Source: Gammaproteobacteria bacterium
GTDB taxonomy: Bacteria > Pseudomonadota > Gammaproteobacteria > Chromatiales > Chromatiaceae
Assembly: GCA_030065815.1 (NCBI GenBank)
Contig: JASJCU010000012.1
Location: 1 to 61,859, forward strand
DNA: 61,859 nucleotides
Direction of reading: 5' to 3'
Shown: in pieces, positions 7,723-18,434 of the stretch
Position numbering within the stretch: the first letter of the stretch is position 1
How the letters are laid out: each line of letters begins with the position of its first letter
Notes under the pieces: generated by a model
What the model saw: the letters and a program-made list of their open reading frames with translations, nothing else
Told to the model about the DNA's origin: nothing
Database searches by the model: none
Translations under genes and position numbers: made by a program

Positions 7723-9258
7723 CTACGGCTTGCCAAATCCACCGCCGCCGGGCGTCTCGATGACCAGCCGATCACCGGGCCGCAGCTCGCGCTCGCATTT
7801 CGACGGCAGGGGTTCGCCATTGAGCCGGTTGCTGCCCGGTTGGCCGTCGCCGCCACCCGCCGTGCCCCACGGTGCGTGGCGGCGCCGCTCGGTCAACAGC
7901 GTGCAGTGGGCCGGGGCGCGGAACTCGAACTCGCGCACCAGGCCGTCGCCGCCGCGTCGCGCACCGGCGCCGCCCGAGCCACGGCGCAGCGCGTAGCGCA
8001 CGACGCGCACCGGGTAGCGGTTCTCGACAACCTCTATCGGCGTGTTCAGGGTGTTGGTCATGTGCGTCTGCCGACCCGACAGCCCGCCGCCGTCACGCCC
8101 CGCCCCCATGCCACCGCCGATGGTCTCGTAGTAGTCCCACGGCGCCGCCGGATCGGCACTGCCCATCGCGACGTTGTTCATGCTGCCGTGACTGGCCGCC
8201 GGGATCCGCCCGGGTAGCGCGCTGGCGAGCGCCCCGAGCACGACGTCGACGATGCGCGTACTGGTCTCGACGTTGCCGGCCGCGACTGCGGCGGGCCGGC
8301 GGGCGTTGAGCAGGCAGCCGGGCGGCGCACGCAGCGCGATCGGCCGGAACGCACCGGCACAGGCCGGTGTTTGGCCCGGCATCAGGCAGCGAAACGCGTA
8401 GTAGACGGCCGCCGCCGCGACCGCGAGCGGGCAGTTGACGTTGCCGCCGACCTGCGCCGCGGTACCGGTGAAGTCGGCAACGACGCCGGCGCCCGACACG
8501 TCGAGGCAAACGCGGATCGGGATGTCGGTCTGGCCCTGGCCGTCGTCGTCGAGGTAGTCGGTGAACGTGAAGCGTCCGGCCGGGATCTCGGCCAGCGATT
8601 CCCGCGCCAGTCGCTCGGCGTAGTCGTTCAGCGCAACCAGACCGTTGTCGAAGGCCGCGGCACCGATGCCGGCGATCAGCTGTACCAGGCGTGCGCCACC
8701 GGCGCGATTCGCGGCCAGCTGCGCGGAAAAATCGCCGGCCGATTCGGCACGGTTGCGGGTCGCCGCGGTCACCCGCTGCAGCACGTCGTCACACGGCGCG
8801 CCGCCACGCACCAGGTGCACGGGCTCGATGACGAGTCCCTCGTCGTGCAATACCGCCGAGATCGGCATCGAGCCCGGCGACGCCGCGCCGATGTCGGCAT
8901 GGTGGGCACGGTTGGCGACGAATGCGCGCAGACGACCGGCGTCGAACACCGGCGCGATCAGCGTCACGTCGGGCAGGTGGGTGCCGCCCAGGTAGGGGTC
9001 GTTGAGCACGACCTGGTCGCCGGGCGCCCAGTCGATCGTGGCAACGATGTCGCGCATCGCATACGCCATGCTGCCGAGATGCACCGGGATGTGCGCGGCC
9101 TGTGCGCACAGCTCGCCATCGGCATCGAACACCGCGCACGAGAAATCCAGGCGGTCGCGGATGTTCGGCGAGAACGCCGCGTTGCGCAGCACCAGGCCCA
9201 TTTCGTCGCACACGGCATCGAGGCGGCTGGAGAAGATGTTCAGGCTGGCAGGCGTCAT
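7723..9258 (-). CDS. Hydantoinase B / oxoprolinase family protein
   Basis: 511 residues, the usual HyuB length. Family blocks are visible: [19 protein letters not shown] near the start, [49 protein letters not shown] and the C-terminal [15 protein letters not shown]. HyuB-type subunits work with an ATP-binding HyuA in ring opening of hydantoins or 5-oxoproline, or as carboxylase subunits. Here no hyuA is adjacent: the next gene upstream is the divergent sodB. ATG 9258 is chosen because the conserved core begins directly after it. Substrate cannot be told from the sequence. Confidence 0.87.
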   Translation of the reverse strand: MTPASLNIFSSRLDAVCDEMGLVLRNAAFSPNIRDRLDFSCAVFDADGELCAQAAHIPVHLGSMAYAMRDIVATIDWAPGDQVVLNDPYLGGTHLPDVTLIAPVFDAGRLRAFVANRAHHADIGAASPGSMPISAVLHDEGLVIEPVHLVRGGAPCDDVLQRVTAATRNRAESAGDFSAQLAANRAGGARLVQLIAGIGAAAFDNGLVALNDYAERLARESLAEIPAGRFTFTDYLDDDGQGQTDIPIRVCLDVSGAGVVADFTGTAAQVGGNVNCPLAVAAAAVYYAFRCLMPGQTPACAGAFRPIALRAPPGCLLNARRPAAVAAGNVETSTRIVDVVLGALASALPGRIPAASHGSMNNVAMGSADPAAPWDYYETIGGGMGAGRDGGGLSGRQTHMTNTLNTPIEVVENRYPVRVVRYALRRGSGGAGARRGGDGLVREFEFRAPAHCTLLTERRRHAPWGTAGGGDGQPGSNRLNGEPLPSKCERELRPGDRLVIETPGGGGFGKP

Positions 9259-9446
9259 TGGCGTTTCCGCGGCTTGGTCCGAGCCCAACCGCCGACTGGC
9301 GGCCGACCGCTGACGCCAATATGCGGATTTTTCGACTTCCGCGCCAGCCGCACGGTTGAAAGCGCCGTCGCCACGTCCCTAAAATCCGCGGGCAGGAGAC
9401 CTGCGGGACCCGGTTCCGCACCCGAAAACGACCAAGGAGTTTTGAG

Positions 9447-10025
<579 letters not shown>

Positions 10026-10046
10026 GCGCCGCATCGGCACCCCTCG

Positions 10047-10072
10047 AACCCGGCCACGGCCGGGTTTTTTTG
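10047..10072 (+). terminator. Rho-independent terminator of sodB
   Basis: CCCGGCC (10049-10055) pairs with GGCCGGG (10058-10064) and is followed by seven T residues. It sits 22 nt after the sodB stop. Confidence 0.9.
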
Positions 10073-10255
10073 TTGGCGCAGACGCACTTGCACGCCATCC
10101 CGTCGCTTGATAGGGTTCCGCCTTTGCGGCGCCGCCGGCGCCCAATGGCGGGGTAGTCCGGGCGACTTGGACTGCCTTTTTTGTTTTCAGCGACGGGCGC
10201 CGTGGATCGGCGCGGACGCCGTCGACACCTGGCCACCGCGGTGGACCGAAGATCC

Positions 10256-11434
<1,179 letters not shown>

Positions 11435-11460
11435 GCCCCGCCGCGGCGCGAGGTCTCTGC

Positions 11461-12375
11461 ATGACTGATTCCAAGCCACTTCGTCACTTCCTGAACCTGC
11501 TCGATTTCACGCCGCAAGAACTCAACGGGCTGGTCGCACGCGCGACCGAACTCAAGGCCATGCACCACGCCGGCCAGCGGCATACCCCGCTGACCGGCAA
11601 GACCCTGGCAATGATCTTCGAGAAGAGTTCGACGCGCACGCGCGTGTCGTTCGAGGCCGGTATGGCGCAGCTCGGCGGCTCGGCGATGTTCCTGTCGCCG
11701 CGTGACACCCAGCTGGGCCGCGGCGAACCGATCGAGGATACCGCGCGGGTGCTGTCGCGGATGGTCGACTGCGTGATGATCCGCACCTTCGAGCACGCCA
11801 GCATCGAGACCTTCGCCAAGTACTCGCGGGTGCCGGTGATCAACGGTCTGACCGACCTGTGCCACCCGTGCCAGTTGCTCGCGGACATGCAGACCTACAC
11901 CGAGCACCGCGGCGAGATCGCCGGCCGGACCGTTGCCTGGGTCGGCGACGGCAACAACATGTGCCATTCGTACATCGCCGCGGCCAAGCAGTTCGACTTC
12001 ACGCTGCGCGTCGCCTGTCCCGACGGCTACGACCCCGATCCCGATATCGTCGCGCTCGCCGGCGAACGCTGCGAGATCGTGCGCGACCCGCAGGCCGCCG
12101 TCGACGCCGCCGACCTGGTCGTCACCGATACCTGGATCAGCATGGGCCAGGAGGAGGAGAAGGCGCGTCGCGAACAGGCCTTCGCCGGCTACCGGGTCGA
12201 CCGCGCGATGCTGGACCGCGCGGCGCCGCACGCGCTGTTCCTGCACTGCCTGCCCGCCTACCGCGGCAAGGAGGTCACGGCAGACGTGCTCGATGCCGCG
12301 GACAGCGTCGTCTGGGACGAGGCCGAGAACCGCATGCACGCACAGAAGGCGCTGCTCGAGTTCCTGCTCGGCTGA
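11461..12375 (+). CDS. argF: Ornithine carbamoyltransferase
   Basis: 304 residues. The carbamoyl-phosphate loop SSTRTR is at 56-61; HPCQLLAD, the ornithine-side DxxxSMG-like [12 protein letters not shown] and HCLPAYRG are all intact. The enzyme carbamoylates ornithine to citrulline in the cytoplasm as a trimer. Length and motifs favour the anabolic form. It follows argD in the same direction and precedes an ABC ATPase by 36 nt. Confidence 0.96.
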   Translation: MTDSKPLRHFLNLLDFTPQELNGLVARATELKAMHHAGQRHTPLTGKTLAMIFEKSSTRTRVSFEAGMAQLGGSAMFLSPRDTQLGRGEPIEDTARVLSRMVDCVMIRTFEHASIETFAKYSRVPVINGLTDLCHPCQLLADMQTYTEHRGEIAGRTVAWVGDGNNMCHSYIAAAKQFDFTLRVACPDGYDPDPDIVALAGERCEIVRDPQAAVDAADLVVTDTWISMGQEEEKARREQAFAGYRVDRAMLDRAAPHALFLHCLPAYRGKEVTADVLDAADSVVWDEAENRMHAQKALLEFLLG

Positions 12376-12411
12376 TACGCTGTCGCCAACCGTATTGCGA
12401 CGAGCACGAGG

Positions 12412-13491
12412 ATGCCGCTACTCAAGGTCGACAACATCAGTGCCGGTTACGGCGGGGAAACGGTCATCGACGCGTTGTCGTTTCACGTCAACCGCGGCGA
12501 GATCGTCAGCCTGCTCGGCCCCAGCGGCTGCGGCAAGACCACTGCGTTACGCGCAGTCGCCGGCTTCGAACCGGTCAGCGACGGACAGATCTTCATCGAC
12601 CAGAAGCTGGCATCGGCACCGGGCATGACCGTGCCGCCGGAGAAGCGCTCGATTGGCATGGTATTCCAGGACTACGCGCTGTTCCCGCACCTGACGATCG
12701 CTGACAACATCGGCTTCGGGCTGCGTGGCAAGCCGGACGTCGACCGCAAGGTCCAGGTCGATCACCTGCTCGACGCGACCGGCCTTGGCGGTATGGGCGG
12801 GCGCTACCCGCACGAACTGTCCGGCGGCCAGCAGCAGCGCGTCGCGCTGGCGCGCGCGCTGGCACCGCGCCCGACGCTGCTGCTGATGGACGAGCCGTTC
12901 TCCAACCTCGACGTCGAACTGCGCGAGCGCCTCAGCGTCGAGGTCCGCGACCTGCTCAAGTCGGAGGGCATCAGCGGCATCCTGGTCACCCACGACCAGC
13001 ACGAGGCCTTCGCGGTGTCGGACAAGGTCGGCGTCATGCGCGACGGCCGGATCCTGCAATGGGACACGCCCTACAACCTGTACCACGAGCCGGGCCACCG
13101 TTTCGTCGCCGACTTCATCGGCCAGGGCCGCTTCATCCCCGGCGTCGTCAGCAGCGGCGACGCCTACGAGACCGAGCTCGGACTGCTGCGCGGCAAGCGC
13201 ACCTGTACGCAGCCCACCGGCACCCGCGTCGAGATCCTGATCCGCCCCGACGACATCGTCCCGGACGACAACGGCGACATCGAGGCGACGATCAAGGACA
13301 AGGCCTTCAAAGGCGCCGAAATCCTCTACCTACTGGAATTGGCGACCGGAACGCGCCTACTATCGCTGTTCCCTAGTCATCACGACCACCACCTGGGCGA
13401 CGCGGTGCGCGTGCGCATGGACGCCGAACACCTGATCTGCTTTCCGGCGGCGGCCGAACCCAACAACAGCAGTACGGAATCGATTCAGTGA
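12412..13491 (+). CDS. ABC transporter ATPase, Fe3+ (FbpC)-like
   Basis: 359 residues. Walker A GPSGCGKT is at 36-43, the signature LSGGQQQR at 136-143, Walker B LLLMDEP near 157-163, and the switch His in LVTHDQHEAF. A C-terminal TOBE-like part follows about residue 240 (VRIRPDDIV-like EILIRPDDIV). This layout is that of FbpC/PotA-type importers, with the iron(III) branch the closest by eye. No permease or binding protein is next to it, so it is an orphan ATPase that may serve a transporter elsewhere. Its stop overlaps the GTG start of the next gene. Confidence 0.85.
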   Translation: MPLLKVDNISAGYGGETVIDALSFHVNRGEIVSLLGPSGCGKTTALRAVAGFEPVSDGQIFIDQKLASAPGMTVPPEKRSIGMVFQDYALFPHLTIADNIGFGLRGKPDVDRKVQVDHLLDATGLGGMGGRYPHELSGGQQQRVALARALAPRPTLLLMDEPFSNLDVELRERLSVEVRDLLKSEGISGILVTHDQHEAFAVSDKVGVMRDGRILQWDTPYNLYHEPGHRFVADFIGQGRFIPGVVSSGDAYETELGLLRGKRTCTQPTGTRVEILIRPDDIVPDDNGDIEATIKDKAFKGAEILYLLELATGTRLLSLFPSHHDHHLGDAVRVRMDAEHLICFPAAAEPNNSSTESIQ

Positions 13492-14153
13492 AGACAATCG
13501 CCATCCTCCTCCTGGCCCTGTTCAGCGCCGCCGTCACGGCCCAGACCGCGTACGTCACCGACGAACTCGAGATCACCCTGCGCACCGGCGAGACGACCGG
13601 TCACCGCATCCTGCGCATGCTGCCGACCGGCGAGAAACTGACCGTGCTGGGAACCAATCCGCAGAGCGGCTACACCAGGGTGCGCACGGCGGCCGGCGCC
13701 GAAGGTTACGTGCTGACGCGGCAGCTGGTCGACAACCCGGTGGCGCGCGACCGGCTGGCCGCGGCCGAGGCCGAGGTGCAGGCGCTGAAGGCCGCGCCCG
13801 GCGAACTGAGCAGCCGCCTGGCCAAGCTGCGCGAGGACCACGCGACCCTGCAGCAGGCCCACCAGCAGCTGCAGCAGGCCAAACAGACGGTCGACCAGGA
13901 GTTCGCGGCGCTGAAACGCACCGCCAACAACGCCGTGCGCATCGCCAACGAGCGCAACGAGCTGCGCAAGCAGGTCGCGGGCCTGACCCGCGAGGTCGAG
14001 GACATCAAGCAGCAGAACCGCGAGCTGGAGAACAAGACCGCGCAGAACTGGTTCGTGATCGGCGCCGGCGTGGTCGTCGGCGGAATCGTGCTCGGCCTTA
14101 TCCTGCCGCACCTGCGGGTGCGCCGGCGCAAGAGCTCGTGGGGCTCGCTCTAG
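13488..14153 (+). CDS. TIGR04211-type SH3 and membrane-anchor protein
   Basis: 221 residues from GTG 13488, which overlaps the ABC gene's stop (GTGA). Layout: signal peptide 1-18; bacterial SH3 domain about 20-80 (AYVTDELEITLRTGET, then GYTRVRTAAGAEGYV); long Gln/Glu/Lys-rich coiled coil about 85-185; one transmembrane helix about 188-208; a basic tail. This is the arrangement of the YgiM-like SH3/anchor family, periplasmic proteins tethered by a C-terminal helix with an unproven envelope role. Translational coupling to the ABC ATPase is likely. Confidence 0.85.
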   Translation: MKTIAILLLALFSAAVTAQTAYVTDELEITLRTGETTGHRILRMLPTGEKLTVLGTNPQSGYTRVRTAAGAEGYVLTRQLVDNPVARDRLAAAEAEVQALKAAPGELSSRLAKLREDHATLQQAHQQLQQAKQTVDQEFAALKRTANNAVRIANERNELRKQVAGLTREVEDIKQQNRELENKTAQNWFVIGAGVVVGGIVLGLILPHLRVRRRKSSWGSL

Positions 14154-14160
14154 CCGTAGA

Positions 14161-14237
14161 GGATCGAGGGTCGAGGGTCGAGGGTCGAGGGTCGAGGGTC
14201 GAGGGTCGAGGGTCGAGGGTCGAGGGTCGAGGGTCGA
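14161..14237. repeat. Heptanucleotide tandem repeat, unit GGGTCGA
   Basis: Eleven 7-base units: one variant (GGATCGA) followed by ten perfect GGGTCGA copies, 77 bases in all, starting 7 nt after the SH3 gene's stop. Perfect identity of ten units means recent expansion or homogenisation. Not a CRISPR array (no spacers). Confidence 0.97.
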
Positions 14238-14331
14238 CAGATTGTGGCGGGTCGGGACCGGCCGGCACGGGCCAGGTGCTACACCGGGCTATCGGTCGGA
14301 CACGCGCGATGCGTGCCCGACGGGCCGCTGA

Positions 14332-14604
14332 TCAACCGGCGGCGAGGCCGCTGATCCGGCGCACCTGCCACTCCGTGATGCCGACCATCGGCGTGTCCGC
14401 AACCTCGGACTTGACCGGCGTGCGGTAGACGCTGCGCGTACCCGATGCCCAGTCGTAGACGACGCGGGGCGCGCGTGCGCTCTCGACGCTGCACTGCGTG
14501 TATGTCGGAACCGTCACGACGGGCTGCTCCAGCGTATCGACCGGTTGTGCGACCGTGCTCGCGAACAGGCCAATGTAGAGTGCTTCGAGGATCGGATGTG
14601 CCAT
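14332..14604 (-). CDS. Small hypothetical protein (90 aa)
   Basis: The ATG at 14604 has a textbook AGGAGG about 8 nt upstream, which is the main reason to believe it. The product starts MAHPILEALYIGLFASTVA, a short hydrophobic segment that could be a signal or anchor, then a soluble part containing VVTVPTYTQCSVESARAPR, VVYDWASGT and a tail ending RRISGLAAG. I recognise no family. It is isolated between a heptamer repeat and a receiver gene. A fragment resembling its APRVVYD segment occurs at about 15480. Confidence 0.55.
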   Translation of the reverse strand: MAHPILEALYIGLFASTVAQPVDTLEQPVVTVPTYTQCSVESARAPRVVYDWASGTRSVYRTPVKSEVADTPMVGITEWQVRRISGLAAG

Positions 14605-14806
14605 GTCTGCATCCTCCTTGGTTGCGGTATCGCGTCGACAGATGCGGATCGACGCCACCGGTGGTGTTTTTAGCCTTCACCTCAAACATAGTTGCCGAGA
14701 CACGCCGCCACCGGCCCGTTCGAACGAGACGTGACGGCCCACGAGCACAGTTTGCGCGCGTTTTCACAAAGACCCCGCAGATGGGATGGCCATTCGTCGG
14801 AAAGTG

Positions 14807-15211
14807 TTAAGCGCGCCCAGTTGACGCGCCTGCGGCGCGCAGCGCCTGCAGTATCTTGCGTACCAGCTCGGCGGGCTGGAACGGTTTGGCGAGGTAGTCG
14901 CTGACCCCGGCATCGATCGCCTCGACGACATGGTCACGCTGGGCATTGGCGGTCAACATGATGAACGGCAATCCCTTGTGGCGTTCGTCGTTGCGCAGCC
15001 GCTTGAGCAGCTCGAGGCCGTTCATTTTCGGCATGTCCCAGTCGCAGATGACCAGGTCGACCGCTGCGCCGTCGAGCGACTCGGCGGCCTTCTCGCCGTC
15101 CGGGGCCTCGCGCACATCGACCATGCCGACGTCACGCAGCACGGCCTTGATCATCATGCGCATCGACGGCATGTCGTCGACGACCAGGGTCTTGACTTTG
15201 CTCAGGTCCAT
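14807..15211 (-). CDS. CheY-like stand-alone response regulator
   Basis: 134 residues, a single receiver domain. Acidic pocket Asp12/Asp13 (VVDDMPSMR), phospho-acceptor Asp57 (VICDWDMPKMNG), Thr87 (MLTANA) and Lys109 (YLAKPF) are all present, so it should be phosphorylatable. The WDMPxMNGLELL context is typical of CheY proteins that bind flagellar motors or act as phosphate shuttles. No kinase or che gene is next to it. A receptor-like protein at 57966 is far away. ATG 15211 starts MDLSKVKTLVVDD; its ribosome site is weak. Confidence 0.87.
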   Translation of the reverse strand: MDLSKVKTLVVDDMPSMRMMIKAVLRDVGMVDVREAPDGEKAAESLDGAAVDLVICDWDMPKMNGLELLKRLRNDERHKGLPFIMLTANAQRDHVVEAIDAGVSDYLAKPFQPAELVRKILQALRAAGASTGRA

Positions 15212-15607
15212 GAACCACCGCGTCCGCTGTTCTCGGTTATCTAGCGGCCGGGCGATGCGGACCCTGAACGCCGGCCGGCAGCTGCCGGACACCGACCCCA
15301 CACGGACCCGGCCCTGCGCCGCAATCGCTGGCTTCGCTGTCCCGGCATCGCTGCACCGGTCAGAGACTGGCGTGCGGCGCCACTGCGCCAGCCCGGCGCG
15401 CGCCGCTGAGTTCACGGCACACGGCGCGGTGCGAGTCGGCATTGGATTCCCGACATCGGACGGCCGTCGGCATGTCGTAGACGATCCGCGGGGCGGCGAT
15501 CGCCGGCTGGGGTCGCGGCCAATGATCGCGCTATCGCGCCGGCGCAACGTCGGTTGCGCGTCCGTCGGGACGCGCACGGTCGCCAGATGGCGAGTCGGCG
15601 TCCGCGC
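15212..15607. other. 395-nt gap without an intact gene
   Basis: No open frame with a ribosome site is seen. On the minus strand, two short pieces in different frames (a VRVPTDAQPTLR-like stretch near 15550-15585 and AAPRIVYDMPTA near 15455-15495) faintly recall the 90-aa protein at 14332-14604, so this may be a decayed copy. The rest reads as ordinary GC-rich spacer. Confidence 0.3.
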
Positions 15608-17512
15608 TCAGCCGCCGATCTGCGACAGGTCGCGTACCGCACCGCGTGCCGCCGACGTCGTCAGCGCCGCGTAGGCGCGCAGCGCCTGCGATACCGCGCG
15701 CTGGCGGTCGAGCGGCTTCCACGCCCGATCGCCGCGGGCCTCCATGGCCGCGCGGCGCTCGGCGAGCACGGTATCGTCAAGCACGACCCGGATCGAGCGG
15801 TTGGGAATGTCGATCTCGATGATGTCGCCTTCCTCGACCAGCCCGATCGCACCGCCCTCGGCGGCCTCCGGCGAGCAGTGGCCGATCGACAGGCCCGACG
15901 TGCCGCCGGAGAAACGGCCGTCGGTGACCAGCGCACAGGCCTTGCCGAGCCCCTTGGACTTCAGGTAGCTGGTCGGGTACAGCATCTCCTGCATGCCGGG
16001 GCCGCCCTTGGGGCCCTCGTAGCGGATGATGACGACGTCGCCCTCGTTGATCTGGTCGCCGAGGATCGCGTCGACCGCGGCATCCTGGCTCTCGTAGATG
16101 CGCGCCGGGCCGACGAAGCCGCGCAGCGTCGAGGTCGGCACGCTGGTCGTGTAGCGCAGCTGCTCGGCGTCGAACATGCTCATGTCGACACCCGCGGTCT
16201 TGACGATGCAGCCGTCCTCGGCGATGTTGCCGTACAGCACGGCGAGACCGCCGTCCTTCGAGTAGGCGTGGTCGATGTCGCGGATGCAGCCGCTCTCGCG
16301 GTCGAGGTCGAGGCCCGGCCACTGGCTGTCCTGGCTGAACGCGACCTGGGTCGGGATGCCGCCCGGGCCGGCCAGGTAGCGCACGCGCGCCTGCTCTTCC
16401 TCGCCGCGGATCACGTCCCAGGCGTCGATCGCGGCACCCATCGTCGCGCTGTGCACGGTGTGGCAGTCGCGGTGGATCAGACCGCCACGGTCGAGCTCGG
16501 CGAGGATGCCGATCACACCGCCGGCGCGGTGTACGTCTTCCATGTGGTACTGCTGGGTGGCCGGTGCGACCTTGCACAGGTTGGGCACCTTGCGGCTCAT
16601 GCGGTCGATATCGGCCATCTTGAAATCGACGCACGCCTCGTGCGCCGCGGCCAGCAGGTGCAGCACGGTGTTGGTCGAGCCACCCATCGCGATGTCCAGC
16701 GCGATCGCGTTCTCGAACGCGTCGAAGGTCGCGATGCTGCGCGGCAGGATGCTGTCGTCGTCGCGCTCGTAGTAGCGCTTGGCCAGTTCGACGACCAGCC
16801 GACCGGCCTCGAGAAACAGGTTCTTGCGCTCGGCGTGGGTCGCCAGCAGCGAGCCGTTGCCGGGCAACGACATGCCGAGCGCCTCGGTCAGGCAGTTCAT
16901 CGAGTTCGCCGTGAACATGCCCGAACACGACCCGCAGGTCGGACAGGCCGAGCGCTCGATGGCCGCGACGTCGGCGTCGCTCTCGTTCGGATCGGCGGCC
17001 GAGACCATCGCGTCGACGAGGTCGAGCTTGACATCGCCCTTGTTGGCCAGGCTGACCTTGCCGGCCTCCATCGGGCCGCCGGACACGAACACGGTCGGGA
17101 TGTTGAGGCGCATCGCCGCGTTGAGCATGCCGGGCGTGATCTTGTCGCAGTTCGAGATGCACACCAGCGCGTCGGCGCAGTGGGCGTTGACCATGTACTC
17201 GACGCTGTCGGCGATCAGATCGCGCGACGGCAGCGAGTACAGCATGCCGCCATGGCCCATCGCGATGCCGTCGTCGACCGCGATGGTGTTGAACTCCTTG
17301 GCGACGCCACCGGCCGTCTCGATCTCGCGCGCGACCAGCTGGCCGAGGTCCTTGAGATGCACGTGTCCGGGCACGAACTGGGTGAATGAATTGGCAATCG
17401 CGATGATCGGCTTGTCGAAATCGCCGTCCTTCATGCCGGTCGCGCGCCACAGGGCGCGGGCGCCGGCCATGTTGCGGCCATGGGTCGTGGTGCGCGAGCG
17501 ATACTGGGGCAT
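15608..17512 (-). CDS. ilvD: Dihydroxy-acid dehydratase
   Basis: 634 residues, slightly longer than E. coli IlvD (616). Iron-sulfur cysteines are visible in [11 protein letters not shown] (Cys122) and in the [17 protein letters not shown] block near residues 190-205, along with the conserved SGGPMEAGK and GRFSGGTSG segments. It makes 2-ketoisovalerate and 2-keto-3-methylvalerate in branched-chain amino-acid synthesis and is oxygen-sensitive. ATG 17512 is chosen for GGAG about 8 nt upstream and for the family opening [19 protein letters not shown]. No other ilv gene is nearby. It diverges from a TetR gene. Confidence 0.96.
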   Translation of the reverse strand: MPQYRSRTTTHGRNMAGARALWRATGMKDGDFDKPIIAIANSFTQFVPGHVHLKDLGQLVAREIETAGGVAKEFNTIAVDDGIAMGHGGMLYSLPSRDLIADSVEYMVNAHCADALVCISNCDKITPGMLNAAMRLNIPTVFVSGGPMEAGKVSLANKGDVKLDLVDAMVSAADPNESDADVAAIERSACPTCGSCSGMFTANSMNCLTEALGMSLPGNGSLLATHAERKNLFLEAGRLVVELAKRYYERDDDSILPRSIATFDAFENAIALDIAMGGSTNTVLHLLAAAHEACVDFKMADIDRMSRKVPNLCKVAPATQQYHMEDVHRAGGVIGILAELDRGGLIHRDCHTVHSATMGAAIDAWDVIRGEEEQARVRYLAGPGGIPTQVAFSQDSQWPGLDLDRESGCIRDIDHAYSKDGGLAVLYGNIAEDGCIVKTAGVDMSMFDAEQLRYTTSVPTSTLRGFVGPARIYESQDAAVDAILGDQINEGDVVIIRYEGPKGGPGMQEMLYPTSYLKSKGLGKACALVTDGRFSGGTSGLSIGHCSPEAAEGGAIGLVEEGDIIEIDIPNRSIRVVLDDTVLAERRAAMEARGDRAWKPLDRQRAVSQALRAYAALTTSAARGAVRDLSQIGG

Positions 17513-17628
17513 CGGGGTCTCCGGGCAGGTTCGCAGCGATAATCGGACATTATGGCGCGTCGTCGATCGCGACGGAACCATCGCGCTCAGGGATTCGTAC
17601 GCTCATCCGGCAAGCAGCTATACTCAGG

Positions 17629-17660
17629 GGACATATTAAATAGTACGTCCGTCTAACGGA
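17629..17660. promoter_or_regulatory. Candidate TetR operator between ilvD and the TetR gene
   Basis: An imperfect 22-bp dyad spans 17629-17650, with outer arms GGAC and GTCC and further matches inside (GGACATAT against the complement of AGTACGTCC). It overlaps a shorter perfect dyad, TCCGT-CTA-ACGGA, at 17648-17660. Both lie within 40 nt of the TetR start and in an AT-richer patch, as expected for an autoregulatory site. The second dyad abuts the ribosome site. Confidence 0.35.
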
Positions 17661-17668
17661 GTCGACTC

Positions 17669-18259
17669 ATGCCGAAGAAGAGCGAGCGTACACGTCAGCG
17701 CATCGTCGAGGCCGCCAACCGCCTCTTCTACCACAAGGGCTACAACCAGACGTCGTTCAGCGACGTCGTCGAGGCCGCCGGCGTGCCGCGGGGCAACATC
17801 TACTACTACTTCAAGACCAAGGACGAGATTCTCGAGTCGGCGATCCGCTACCGCCTCGACCGCATCGCGCAGATGCTCGACGCGTGGAACGGCAGCTACC
17901 GCACACCGATCGAACGCCTGCACCGCTTCATCGACATCCTCAGCAACAGCAGCGACGCGATCATGCGCTACGGCTGCCCGATGGGGACGCTGAACACCGA
18001 GCTGGGCAAGGACCAGGACGCCCTGCAGGAACAGGCCGAGAACCTGTTCAAGATCTTCGAAGACTGGCTGTCCGACCAGTTCGCCGAACTCGGCTACGCC
18101 GGCCGGGCGCGCGAACTGGCGCTGCGCCTGATGGCGTTCGGCCAGGGCATCAACGTCATGGCGCACGTGCACAGTGACCCGGCCTTCCTGCGCCGCGAGA
18201 AAGAGCATCTCGCGCGCTGGCTCGACCAGCTCGCCGACGGCAACGACGACTGCGCCTGA
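17669..18259 (+). CDS. TetR family transcriptional regulator
   Basis: 196 residues. The helix-turn-helix occupies about 8-55 (RIVEAANRLFYHKGYNQTSF, then VVEAAGVPRGNIYYYFKTKDEIL), a classic TetR_N sequence. The C-terminal ligand domain has CPMGTLNTELGKDQ, typical of the subgroup whose ligand domain carries a conserved Cys-Pro-x-Gly. Ligand unknown. CGGAG lies about 8 nt before the ATG. Divergent from ilvD; the downstream argE is 175 nt away, so target genes are not obvious beyond itself. Confidence 0.93.
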   Translation: MPKKSERTRQRIVEAANRLFYHKGYNQTSFSDVVEAAGVPRGNIYYYFKTKDEILESAIRYRLDRIAQMLDAWNGSYRTPIERLHRFIDILSNSSDAIMRYGCPMGTLNTELGKDQDALQEQAENLFKIFEDWLSDQFAELGYAGRARELALRLMAFGQGINVMAHVHSDPAFLRREKEHLARWLDQLADGNDDCA

Positions 18260-18434
18260 CGCGGCATGATCGTCGCGCGGCGCCGCGTCCGTGTGCCAGG
18301 GTCGCCGCCGAGGGCACGCGCACGCCGCGCGCCCGGCCGTACCGGTGGCGTCCTGAACGGCGTCTCGAGGTCCGAACCGGACATCGGCGCCATACCGCTG
18401 GACGGCCGCCCCGGCGCGCTCAATACTCTGGCCC

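Noticed and set aside
14161-14237. CRISPR-like repeat array
   Set aside because: The unit is 7 bases with no spacers, so it is a microsatellite.
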